A DNA stretch of 5,398 nt, taken from NCBI GenBank assembly GCA_013813825.1, contig JACCRA010000450.1, forward strand, positions 1 through 5,398, in the 5' to 3' direction. This DNA is from Pyrinomonadaceae bacterium (GTDB taxonomy: Bacteria; Acidobacteriota; Blastocatellia; Pyrinomonadales; Pyrinomonadaceae). This document shows positions 1-5,329 of the stretch, piece after piece. The stretch's first letter is position 1; every line of letters starts with the position of its first letter. The translations under genes were made by a program, and so were the position numbers. Below the pieces are notes generated by a model, which had not been told where the DNA came from, ran no database searches, and was given only the letters and a program-made list of their open reading frames with translations.

Positions 1-23
1 GGCCGGTGCTGCGCGCACCGGCC
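1..23 (-). terminator. Perfect GC-rich hairpin at window edge, candidate terminator
   Basis: Positions 1-9 (GGCCGGTGC) are exactly complementary to 15-23 (GCACCGGCC), with a 5-nt loop TGCGC. The hairpin starts 37 bp beyond the stop codon of the small membrane protein gene, so for minus-strand transcription it sits where a terminator would be. A T-tract, if present, would lie to the left of the window and cannot be seen, so this stays a candidate. It could also serve a convergent gene outside the window. Confidence 0.4.
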
Positions 24-60
24 GGGCGGGCCTAATCGTGACTTTGAGCAGCGTGTAACT

Positions 61-279
61 TTAATCGTCGCCGAGGTCGCGGCGTCGGCGTGCACGCCCT
101 CGCATCATGGCGATGAAGATAAGCGCCAGCACCGCGACGAACGCCAGCACGATCCCAATCTTGATCGCGACGAGCAGGAAGCTGACAAGCGCGATTAGTT
201 GTTTGACGAGCGCGATCAGCAACACAATCAGCGTCACGATTCCGCCCCAGCGTCCGAAAGTTATGAGTAAAGCTGACAT
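61..279 (-). CDS. Small two-helix membrane protein of unknown function
   Basis: I do not recognise a family. With the chosen ATG the product is 72 residues. A hydrophobic stretch at about residues 12-35 and a second at about 37-57 look like two membrane helices, followed by a very basic tail (RGRARRRR) and a short acidic end (DLGDD). By the positive-inside rule the tail is probably cytoplasmic. The start is chosen because AGAGGAG lies about 10 nt upstream (289-295). The same frame is open further up, with ATGs at 303 and 360, but neither has a ribosome binding site and the extra residues are polar and arginine-rich, unlike the rest. It is the last of four same-strand genes behind an ECF sigma factor, 128 bp after the preceding gene, so it may be part of that group or have its own promoter. 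A membrane accessory role is only inference. Confidence 0.65.
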   Translation of the reverse strand: MSALLITFGRWGGIVTLIVLLIALVKQLIALVSFLLVAIKIGIVLAFVAVLALIFIAMMRGRARRRRDLGDD

Positions 280-288
280 CTCGATAAA

Positions 289-295
289 TCTCCTC
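289..295 (-). promoter_or_regulatory. Shine-Dalgarno site deciding the start of the small membrane protein
   Basis: Read on the minus strand, AGAGGAG precedes the ATG at 279 by about 10 nt. The two in-frame ATGs further upstream (303 and 360) have no purine-rich site at a useful distance, so this site supports the shorter 72-residue product. Confidence 0.55.
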
Positions 296-407
296 TTGAA
301 CATCTCGTCGTCGCGAAACGTGCCCAATGATGAGTTTCTGCGCCGTACGCCGTTCATCATAACAAACCCGGCCGCGATGTGGCGAGAAGCCGCCCGCCTC
401 TTTCACT

Positions 408-1187
408 TTAAGCGCGGGGGTCGGACATCCACGGAGCACTACTTTTACGGCGCGGCGTTAGGTCGCTCGCTATTTCGCCCGCGCTGAATTTCGTCATATC
501 GAGCGGCGCGGCGCTGTCAAACAGCAACGGGGGGCGGGCGAACTGATCAGACGCGAAAACCTCACGCCGGCGACGCCCCTGCAAAAAGTCGAAGAGCATA
601 TAAGCACCCAGCGCGATTAACGCGATTGGCAATAATTCTCGCACCGGCAGGCTCACGCCCATCAATGTCCGCAGCAGAAAGATCATGCCGAGCGTGATGG
701 AAACTACCGCCCACGCCAGCGGGTTGCCATAAAGCCGCCGCGCGATGGCGTCGGACTCCGCGTCGGGTGCTAGTCCGGCACGGATTAACTCCGCCGTGCG
801 ATAGGCATCCACCGCCGCGAAGAGCCAGACGCCGATCACTCCGAGGACGAAGAAGGCCACAGCGTCAGTCACCGTCGCCATCTGGAAAAAGCAGGCAAAG
901 AGTGCGAAGTGGACCAATGCCTTCGACATCTGCCCGTTGTAAGCCGCGCCGAGGCCGGGAACGACGAACGAGAGCAACAGCGCGACCCATTTGGAAGACC
1001 TGCGCCGCAACTGCGACGGCGCGTCCGCCCGCGCCCCGTGCTGGCGCAGCAACTCGACGCCCACGACGATGCAATCCTGACAAAAGGGAAATCCGCGAAT
1101 CCGGTGATCGCACGCCGGACACAGAGGCCGCGCGCAACGGTTGCATTGCACTACCGCCTGATTATTAATGTGATAAGAGCAATTCAT
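408..1187 (-). CDS. B-box-type zinc finger plus TM2-like multi-spanning membrane protein
   Basis: A 259-residue protein with two parts. Residues 3-39 hold paired zinc ligands: C3/H6, C15/C18, C23/C26 and C36/C39, with H28 as an extra possible ligand. This is the spacing of bacterial B-box-like zinc fingers at the head of membrane proteins. After a basic linker (RRRSSK, 61-66) come about five hydrophobic segments: 67-82, 88-107, 109-127, 156-176 and 183-201. The first three resemble a TM2 domain (PGLGAAYNGQ at 77-86, then a closing D-AYR at 127-130). The last two resemble the paired helices seen in LiaF/DUF5668-type proteins. The C-terminal 55 residues are polar and probably cytoplasmic. No catalytic motif is visible. 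The upstream site (GAAGTAAG) is weak. The gene lies 52 bp behind the anti-sigma gene on the same strand, so co-transcription is likely. A role in envelope sensing or as a regulon member is inference. Confidence 0.85.
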   Translation of the reverse strand: MNCSYHINNQAVVQCNRCARPLCPACDHRIRGFPFCQDCIVVGVELLRQHGARADAPSQLRRRSSKWVALLLSFVVPGLGAAYNGQMSKALVHFALFACFFQMATVTDAVAFFVLGVIGVWLFAAVDAYRTAELIRAGLAPDAESDAIARRLYGNPLAWAVVSITLGMIFLLRTLMGVSLPVRELLPIALIALGAYMLFDFLQGRRRREVFASDQFARPPLLFDSAAPLDMTKFSAGEIASDLTPRRKSSAPWMSDPRA

Positions 1188-1224
1188 TAACTTACTTCAA
1201 CTGCTGACTCGATGCTTATTGGTT

Positions 1225-1239
1225 GTCACCTGCGGTGAC
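1225..1239. repeat. Short perfect inverted repeat touching the anti-sigma stop codon
   Basis: GTCACC-TGC-GGTGAC is a 6-bp perfect stem with a 3-nt loop, ending at the base next to the anti-sigma stop codon (1240-1242). It is followed on the minus strand by AACCAATAAG rather than a run of T, so it does not look like an intrinsic terminator. It could slow mRNA decay, tune expression of the next gene, or be chance. Confidence 0.4.
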
Positions 1240-2022
1240 TTATTCCGGCTTTTTGTCTCCGCTGCGGGGCGATGGCGATGGCGTGCCATCGTCAACGCTC
1301 TGATTGCCGCCCGCCGCGTCGCCGACCAGATTTCCGGCGACGCGCTTCAAGTTGTCTGAGATGGCCGGGCCGCGGCCGGCGCTCTGGGCGATAGCGCGAT
1401 ACATGCCGCCAATAGAGCCGTCGTCGGAGAGCGTACTGGTGCCGACAAGCACCGCGACGAGCGCCATCGTCGCCACCGTCGCCAACTGCGGCGTCACGAT
1501 AGCGTCAAGAAAATCGCGCATCCTCGCGGCCAAGCGTGCGGATAAGGGCGCGCGCATCTGCGCGGCCTGCGTCGTGCCGAGCGTCGCTTGCAGAATGCCT
1601 TCGTGCAAGCCCGCTGGGACAGGCAGTTCTTCACTGATGTATGAGTAACACGCGCCGATGGAGCGGACGACTTCGCCGGGCAAGTCTGTACAGCGTTCGC
1701 ATAGCGCCGCGTGCCGCTCCCAGCGGTGATACAGCGTCGCGGGCAGAAAGCCGTCGAGGTAGTCGGTCAAATGATTTTCAAAATCTTCGCAGGTCATCGC
1801 CGTCTCCGGCGTGGTCCGCATCAGGATGCGCGCTTCGAGCGCGGGCGAAGGCGGCGGGGGAGTCGAGGTGCGGCACGCCTGTAAAGCGTTTTTGACTTCG
1901 CTCAACAAGCCGTGACAGACGGGGCAGCGTAGCGCGTGCGCGGCGCACGCCCGCTGCGTCTCGCCTCCAAGCGAACCTTCGAGATAATCGGTCAACTGAT
2001 CCTCAAATTCAACGCACAGCAT
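1240..2022 (-). CDS. Membrane-anchored anti-sigma factor with two tandem zf-HC2 (ZAS) domains
   Basis: The 260-residue product has two copies of the zinc anti-sigma fold. Copy one has C3 and H29-x3-C33-x2-C36. Copy two has C78 and H104-x3-C108-x2-C111. All four ligands are offset by exactly 75 residues. Both copies share FE--LTDYL-G near the start and a similar L-E(A/G)IL stretch after a proline-rich linker (62-67 and 139-144). One membrane helix follows at about 178-197, then a roughly 60-residue tail ending in a Ser/Pro/Gly-rich polar segment, probably outside the cytoplasm. In the family, the N-terminal zinc domain binds and holds an ECF sigma factor at the membrane. The gene follows the sigma gene at 86 bp on the same strand, so that sigma is the obvious partner. 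A GAGAAGAGA site lies just upstream of the ATG. Which zinc copy binds the sigma, or whether both do, cannot be told from sequence. Confidence 0.9.
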   Translation of the reverse strand: MLCVEFEDQLTDYLEGSLGGETQRACAAHALRCPVCHGLLSEVKNALQACRTSTPPPPSPALEARILMRTTPETAMTCEDFENHLTDYLDGFLPATLYHRWERHAALCERCTDLPGEVVRSIGACYSYISEELPVPAGLHEGILQATLGTTQAAQMRAPLSARLAARMRDFLDAIVTPQLATVATMALVAVLVGTSTLSDDGSIGGMYRAIAQSAGRGPAISDNLKRVAGNLVGDAAGGNQSVDDGTPSPSPRSGDKKPE

Positions 2023-2052
2023 AATCTCTTCTCATTTCACCCCATTAGGCTA

Positions 2053-2107
2053 AATGATGAATGCGGAATGAAATGCGGCTCCGTCGTGATATTCATCATT
2101 CATCATT
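2053..2107. repeat. Heptad-periodic inverted repeat between sigma and anti-sigma genes
   Basis: AATGATGAATG (2053-2063) is perfectly complementary to CATTCATCATT (2097-2107), an 11-bp stem around a 33-nt loop. Each arm is built of 7-bp units: AATGATG, AATGCGG, AATGAAA at 2053-2073 and ATTCATC twice at 2091-2104. It lies in the transcribed gap just after the sigma stop codon, so it may fold in the mRNA and affect the sigma to anti-sigma expression ratio. There is no T-tract, so termination is not supported. Confidence 0.6.
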
Positions 2108-2108
2108 A

Positions 2109-2795
2109 TCATGTGTCGCTCATCGCGACGACGCGCATCCGGCGCAATACCTTTGCCAGTTCGATGCGGCCACGGTTGATGCGCGACTTGACCGTCCCCT
2201 CCGGTATTCGCAGAAGATCCACGATCTCCTGATAAGTTAGTTCTTCAATGTCACGGAGGATGACGCAAGTGCGTAAGTCTGGCGGTAGCTTGTCGATGCC
2301 GGCCTGCACTTGTTCGCCCAACTCGTGGCGTTCCAACTCTTTTTGCTGCGAGGCGTTCGCGGCGCGCAGGTGGTAGGTGTGGCCTTCGAGGTCTTCGGCG
2401 TGTGTGTCCTGCGGCGCGCGCTGGCGCTTGCGATAATCGTCGATGATCAGATTGCGCGCCAGCCGCATCAGCCAGTTTTGCAAGTCGCCTTGCTTCGCGT
2501 CGTACTGATCGAGCGAGCGATAGACGCGGATGAAAACCTCTTGCGTTAAGTCTTCCGCGGCGTCGGCGCGCGAGGTGAAACGGTAAGCGAGATTGTAGAT
2601 ACGGCGCGAGTAAATGGAGACGATCTCTTCCCACGCCGCGCCGTCACCCGCGCGACACTTCCTGACCAGTTCCGCACCGTCGCTCTGGACCGTCAAAGCC
2701 TTAACAGCTCCTAACACGTCTTTGCGCGCCCTTTCCGTCTCTTTGCTGCTCTCGAATTCGCGTTCCGCGGACAGAAATCGTAAGCCGTCGGGCAT
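2109..2795 (-). CDS. ECF-type RNA polymerase sigma-70 factor
   Basis: A sigma-70 family factor that redirects RNA polymerase to a small promoter set. Region 2 spans about residues 42-125, with A-EDLTQEVFIRVYRSL (79-95) and the NWLMRLARNLIIDDYRKR stretch (107-124). A variable linker follows, then region 4 at about 160-217, with LPPDLRTCVILRDIEELTYQEI and the helix-turn-helix IPEGTVKSRINRGR (197-210). No other domains are present, so it is of the short ECF class. With the ATG at 2795 it has 228 residues. The first 33 are charged and not needed for the fold. An alternative TTG start at 2696 has AGGAG 11 nt upstream and would give 195 residues, the usual ECF size. A candidate ECF promoter overlaps the ATG, which favours the shorter form. 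The anti-sigma gene follows directly. The function call is firm, the start is not. Confidence 0.92.
   Translation of the reverse strand: MPDGLRFLSAEREFESSKETERARKDVLGAVKALTVQSDGAELVRKCRAGDGAAWEEIVSIYSRRIYNLAYRFTSRADAAEDLTQEVFIRVYRSLDQYDAKQGDLQNWLMRLARNLIIDDYRKRQRAPQDTHAEDLEGHTYHLRAANASQQKELERHELGEQVQAGIDKLPPDLRTCVILRDIEELTYQEIVDLLRIPEGTVKSRINRGRIELAKVLRRMRVVAMSDT
2708..2712 (-). promoter_or_regulatory. Shine-Dalgarno site supporting an internal TTG start of the sigma factor
   Basis: Read on the minus strand, AGGAG at 2712-2708 stands 11 nt before an in-frame TTG at 2696-2694. The ATG at 2795 has no purine-rich site before it. The spacing is a little long but usable, and the resulting 195-residue protein begins only a few residues before the start of region 2. 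Confidence 0.4.
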
Positions 2796-2821
2796 TACGA
2801 CGCGCTAAAAGGGAAAGTTCC
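2796..2821 (-). promoter_or_regulatory. Candidate ECF-type promoter of the sigma operon
   Basis: On the minus strand GGAAC (2821-2817, continuing TT) is followed after 17 bp by CGTA (2799-2796). This resembles ECF promoters such as the sigma-W type (AAC, 16-17 bp, CGTA). ECF genes are often autoregulated, so its place directly before the sigma gene fits. Transcription would begin around 2788-2790, just inside the longest reading frame, so the ATG at 2795 would not be on this mRNA. This is motif matching by eye only. Confidence 0.4.
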
Positions 2822-2825
2822 GAAA

Positions 2826-2867
2826 GGCAGAAAGCAGTAGGTGGAAGGCAGAAAGCAGAAAGCAGCA
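2826..2867. repeat. Degenerate 7-bp tandem repeat, six units
   Basis: Six consecutive heptads can be read: GGCAGAA, AGCAGTA, GGTGGAA, GGCAGAA, AGCAGAA, AGCAGCA. The 12-mer GGCAGAAAGCAG recurs exactly 21 bp apart (2826 and 2847), which is three units. It lies in the divergent spacer upstream of the sigma gene. A partner run with the complementary CTGC core lies at 2911-2931. Confidence 0.7.
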
Positions 2868-2910
2868 GTAAAACATGGTTCTTATTTCTTAGCTGTCTTG
2901 TGCTATCCAT

Positions 2911-2931
2911 CGGCTGCCCGCTGCCGACTGC
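2911..2931. repeat. Degenerate 7-bp tandem repeat, three units, complementary core
   Basis: The heptads CGGCTGC, CCGCTGC and CGACTGC follow one another. Their CTGC core is the reverse complement of the GCAG core in the run at 2826-2867, so the two runs form loosely complementary arms about 45 bp apart. Confidence 0.55.
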
Positions 2932-2973
2932 GTTCTTGCGCCCGAAAATTGAATGTTGTAGCCTGACTAAGCC

Positions 2974-2989
2974 ACCCAATATATTGTGG
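2974..2989. promoter_or_regulatory. NrdR box (operator) upstream of the flippase-like / nrdR operon
   Basis: The 16-mer ACCCAATATATTGTGG matches the published NrdR box consensus (ACAC-W-ATATAT-W-GTGT) at 14 of 16 positions and has a perfect palindromic core CAATATATTG at 2977-2986. It lies 85 bp before the TTG start of the first gene of an operon that contains nrdR. TATATT inside the box (2980-2985) could also be a -10 element, so NrdR binding would block the promoter. A second box one or three helical turns away is usual. A half-like sequence centred 31 bp upstream matches only about 8 of 16 positions, so a pair is not supported. Confidence 0.6.
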
Positions 2990-3074
2990 TCTGTCCGTTC
3001 GGCAGGGTCAAGTAGGCTCAAGCTGAACCGACGTCTCTGTAACAAAAATTCTTGCCCCGGAGCCGGAAAATCTT

Positions 3075-4157
3075 TTGCGGCGGTATCTGAGATTCATCGT
3101 GTTGTTCGCGCTCGCCGCGCTGGTGCTGTGGTGGTTCGGGCGCGATCTGGACTGGGCGGCAGTGCGGACAGCTGTCGGGCAATCGGACTGGCAACTGATT
3201 GCGGCGGCTGTTGTGTTAGTGTGCGTGACGTATTTTGTGCGCGCCCTCCGCTGGCGGGCGCTGTTGGCTCCGCTGGCTGAGACGAGTTTGCGCGAATTGT
3301 TTGCCGCGACGACGGTGGGCTTTGGCGCCTTATTTTTAGTCGGTCGGGCGAGCGAGGTTGTGCGCCCGGCGTTCCTCTCGTTGCGCGATCCGCGCGTGCG
3401 TCCGGCGGCGGCGTTCGTGACAATTGGCGTCGAGCGCATTTATGACTTAGTGACGGTCGTCTTGCTATTCGCCGTCAACCTGATCTGGTTTCGCGCGCCG
3501 GACAGCGATCCGGCGGCTTACGCGCGTGTGCGGCAAGCCGGGATCGTGCTGGCAATCGGAGCTGTGATCGGCATCGCCGCGCTCGTCTGGTTTCGGCGGA
3601 ACGCGGCGCCGCTACTCAATTGGCTGAAACGAAAGATGGCCGGCGCGAGGCCACTCGTCAAACGCGCCGGACGTTTGTTGATTGGTTTGCTTGAGCAGGT
3701 AGCGCAGGCTTTGAGCGTGTTGACGGACGCGCGCGGTTTAGCCACAACGGTCGGTTGGACGGCGGTGTTGTGGAGTTTGATCGCCGTCGCCAACTGGCTG
3801 GTGTTCTACGCTTTCGGCTTGAGATTCGGAATCAGCGAGACGTTGTTCGTGTTGGGCTGGGCGCTGGTCGGCTCGCTCGTGCCGACTCCGGGCGGGGCGG
3901 CCGGGGCGTTTCACGCGGCGACCGCCGCCGGCCTTGTTTTCCTCGGTGTTGTAGTTGAGCAGGCGGCGGCCGTCTCGATCATTTTGCACCTCGTCGTCTT
4001 CGGCCCGGCCGTCTTTTTCGGTCTCTACTATTTTTTACGCAGTGATGTGAGCCTTGCTCGAATTAGAAGTCTGGTGAGCGAGCAAGATCAAGAAGGCACG
4101 CGCCGGGTGGGTGAATCGCCAGCCGCCGCCGGCGAATTGGTGCTGAAAGAAAAGTAA
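3075..4157 (+). CDS. Flippase-like integral membrane protein (LPG synthase TM domain, UPF0104 family)
   Basis: A 360-residue multi-spanning membrane protein with the flippase-like domain of MprF-type lysylphosphatidylglycerol synthases. It lacks the soluble aminoacyl-transferase half, so it is a stand-alone membrane member and not an LPG synthase. Visible family signs are RALRWRALL (56-64), GRASEVVRPAFLSLR (90-104), ERIYDL (120-125) and the late VPTPGGAAGAFH motif (269-280). Hydrophobic segments lie at about 7-21, 39-55, 76-91, 123-138, 155-172, 228-247, 254-268, 283-296 and 298-321. The C-terminal 35 residues are polar and cytoplasmic in all likelihood. Family members are thought to move lipids or lipid-linked molecules across the membrane; the substrate here is unknown. 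The only plausible start is TTG at 3075: the frame is closed by a stop at 3024-3026 and has no ATG or GTG between, with GGAG 12 nt upstream. nrdR follows 45 bp downstream. Confidence 0.88.
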   Translation: MRRYLRFIVLFALAALVLWWFGRDLDWAAVRTAVGQSDWQLIAAAVVLVCVTYFVRALRWRALLAPLAETSLRELFAATTVGFGALFLVGRASEVVRPAFLSLRDPRVRPAAAFVTIGVERIYDLVTVVLLFAVNLIWFRAPDSDPAAYARVRQAGIVLAIGAVIGIAALVWFRRNAAPLLNWLKRKMAGARPLVKRAGRLLIGLLEQVAQALSVLTDARGLATTVGWTAVLWSLIAVANWLVFYAFGLRFGISETLFVLGWALVGSLVPTPGGAAGAFHAATAAGLVFLGVVVEQAAAVSIILHLVVFGPAVFFGLYYFLRSDVSLARIRSLVSEQDQEGTRRVGESPAAAGELVLKEK

Positions 4158-4192
4158 AGTCTCTGTGCCCTGAATTTTTCCGCACAACGAAC

Positions 4193-4197
4193 AGGAG
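4193..4197 (+). promoter_or_regulatory. Strong Shine-Dalgarno site of nrdR
   Basis: AGGAG ends 5 nt before the ATG at 4203. It fixes the nrdR start and is the strongest ribosome binding site in the window, which suggests nrdR is translated well even when transcribed from upstream of the flippase-like gene. Confidence 0.7.
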
Positions 4198-4202
4198 CGA
4201 CT

Positions 4203-4688
4203 ATGAAATGTCCTTTCTGCGGTTATTTGGAAGACAAGGTGGTTGACTCGCGCGAGTCGCGTGAGGGCGACGCGATCCGTCGCCGGCGTGAGTGCCTGAA
4301 ATGCGAGCGGCGCTTCACGTCTTACGAGCGCATCGACGAAATCCCTTACATGGTGATTAAGAAAGACGGGCGGCGCGAGCCTTTCGACCGCAACAAGGTG
4401 ATGGCCGGCCTACTCCGCGCCTGCGAGAAACGCCCGGTGCCTTCCTCAAAACTCGATAGTATTGTCAACTCCATCGAGAAGTACGTGCAGGAATCGCCCG
4501 AACGCGAGCGGCCGACGAGCAAAGTCGGCGAGATGATCATGCGCCGCCTGAAAGAACTCGACAAAGTGGCTTACGTCCGTTTCGCTTCCGTCTATTTGGA
4601 GTTCGAGGATGTAACCGAATTCATGCACGAACTGAAAAACCTCGTCCGCACCCGTGCCGCCGGCGGCACTCTCAACAAGCGAGCGTGA
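4203..4688 (+). CDS. nrdR: Transcriptional repressor NrdR of ribonucleotide reductase genes
   Basis: NrdR senses ATP/dATP and represses ribonucleotide reductase genes by binding NrdR boxes. The 161-residue protein has the normal family length and architecture. The zinc ribbon at the start uses C3, C6, C31 and C34 (MKCPFCG and CLKC), with the [17 protein letters not shown] stretch typical of the DNA-binding part. The ATP-cone follows at about residues 49-139, with [16 protein letters not shown] (51-66) and [13 protein letters not shown] (122-134). The C-terminal tail is short and basic. The start is fixed by AGGAG 5 nt upstream. It lies 45 bp behind the flippase-like gene with no terminator seen between them, so they are probably co-transcribed. 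The NrdR box far upstream at 2974-2989 suggests autoregulation. No ribonucleotide reductase gene is in the window, so its main targets lie elsewhere. Confidence 0.97.
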   Translation: MKCPFCGYLEDKVVDSRESREGDAIRRRRECLKCERRFTSYERIDEIPYMVIKKDGRREPFDRNKVMAGLLRACEKRPVPSSKLDSIVNSIEKYVQESPERERPTSKVGEMIMRRLKELDKVAYVRFASVYLEFEDVTEFMHELKNLVRTRAAGGTLNKRA

Positions 4689-4693
4689 AAGAA

Positions 4694-4788
4694 GGGATGA
4701 GGGATGAACAGAAGAGTTAGGCAGCCAGGTCTTTTTGTCTACTGTTGACTGCTTGCTGTCTGTTCTTCATCCCGCATCCCTTGCTTGT
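4694..4788. repeat. Long imperfect hairpin built of 7-bp repeats between nrdR and hsp20
   Basis: The left arm holds GGGATGA twice (4694-4707) and then ACAG. The right arm at 4760-4780 is its complement, ending CATCCCG, CATCCC, with one mismatch and a 3-nt insertion. Between and beyond, a 7-bp rhythm continues at 4740-4788 (TACTGTT, GACTGCT, TGCTGTC and so on). The fold could separate nrdR from hsp20 transcription. A T5 run (4732-4736) lies in the loop rather than after the stem, so a classical terminator is not shown. Confidence 0.6.
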
Positions 4789-4828
4789 CGCGTCGTCAGT
4801 CGTTACCCTCTCGGCGTTGAGAAAAGAG

Positions 4829-5305
4829 ATGCGAAACATCGGATTGCCAACCGGGCTGGAGCGTTTGGAGATTGAGCGTTTGCGGGCGCGGGTCGGGCGC
4901 TTGTTCGCGGCGCTCTCGGAGGTAGCCGTCGACTCCGAGCCGGGCGCTTCGCCGGGCGCGTGGTTGCCGCCCGTTGATCTATGTGAGTCGGCCGTGGCCG
5001 TGGTGGCCTGCGTGGAACTGCCTGGCGTGACCACCGAGCAGGTGGAAGTTTTCCTGACCAGTGAACACTTACGCGTCCGCGGCAAGAAGCGGCGGCACGC
5101 CGGACGCGGCATTACTTCGCATCACTGCTCCGAGCGGAGCTATGGCGAATTCAGCCGCACCGTCCCGCTCCGCTGGCCGATTAGCGTGCGCGACGCTACC
5201 GCCGCGCTCAAAGACGGCTTACTGATCATCACCCTGCCGAAACTCGCGGAGCGGCGCGGCGAAGAATTCAAAGTGCCGATAGAGGAAGTGATCAATGATA
5301 AATGA
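4829..5305 (+). CDS. Hsp20 / alpha-crystallin family small heat-shock protein
   Basis: An ATP-independent holdase that binds unfolding proteins in the cytoplasm as a large oligomer. With the ATG at 4829 the product is 158 residues, a usual size for bacterial members. A helical N-terminal arm (1-43) is followed by the alpha-crystallin domain at about 44-140: W45-LPPVDL, V-CVELPGVTTEQVEV (59-74), L-VRGKKR (81-88), ERSYGEFSRTVPL (102-114) and ALKDGLLIITLPK (126-138). The tail has V149-P-I151, matching the I/V-x-I motif that joins subunits. The reading frame can be extended to a TTG at 4745, but those residues are encoded by the 7-bp repeat and do not look like protein. The ribosome site (GAGAAAAGAG) is weak. 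C52, C61 and C100 are unusual for the family but not disruptive. The gene lies 140 bp behind nrdR, probably under separate control; no CIRCE element is seen. Confidence 0.93.
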   Translation: MRNIGLPTGLERLEIERLRARVGRLFAALSEVAVDSEPGASPGAWLPPVDLCESAVAVVACVELPGVTTEQVEVFLTSEHLRVRGKKRRHAGRGITSHHCSERSYGEFSRTVPLRWPISVRDATAALKDGLLIITLPKLAERRGEEFKVPIEEVINDK

Positions 5306-5322
5306 CCGAGATAAATGACCGA
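5297..5322. repeat. Perfect 13-bp tandem duplication across the hsp20 stop codon
   Basis: GATAAATGACCGA occurs at 5297-5309 and again at 5310-5322 with no gap. The first copy encodes the last two residues and the TGA stop of Hsp20. The second copy repeats the same stop downstream. It looks like a recent slippage or duplication event. Confidence 0.75.
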
Positions 5323-5329
5323 TAACTGC

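Noticed and set aside
280..360. Longer form of the small membrane protein from ATG 360 or 303
   Set aside because: Neither ATG has a Shine-Dalgarno site, and the added residues are polar and arginine-rich, whereas the ATG at 279 has AGAGGAG upstream.
1225..1239. Intrinsic terminator after the anti-sigma gene
   Set aside because: The stem is only 6 bp and no T-tract follows on the minus strand, so it is listed only as an inverted repeat.
2826..2931. CRISPR-like array in the divergent spacer
   Set aside because: The units are 7 bp, degenerate and contiguous, without 20-40 bp repeats or unique spacers.
2943..2958. Second NrdR box 31 bp upstream of the first
   Set aside because: The spacing is right for a pair, but only about half of the positions match the consensus and the palindromic core is lost.
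2701..3045. Open frame across the divergent spacer on the minus strand
   Set aside because: Its residues come from the 7-bp repeats and from the opposite reading of the sigma 5' end; no ribosome site and no protein-like composition.
3008..3439. Open frames antisense to the 5' half of the flippase-like gene
   Set aside because: They are low-complexity, Arg/Thr/Ala-rich translations typical of GC-rich antisense frames, and the plus-strand gene is clearly real.
4732..4736. T5 run as terminator tail for nrdR
   Set aside because: The run lies within the loop of the long hairpin and no compact GC-rich stem directly precedes it.
4745..4828. N-terminal extension of Hsp20 from a TTG at 4745
   Set aside because: The extra 28 residues come from the 7-bp repeat region, do not resemble Hsp20 proteins, and have no ribosome binding site.
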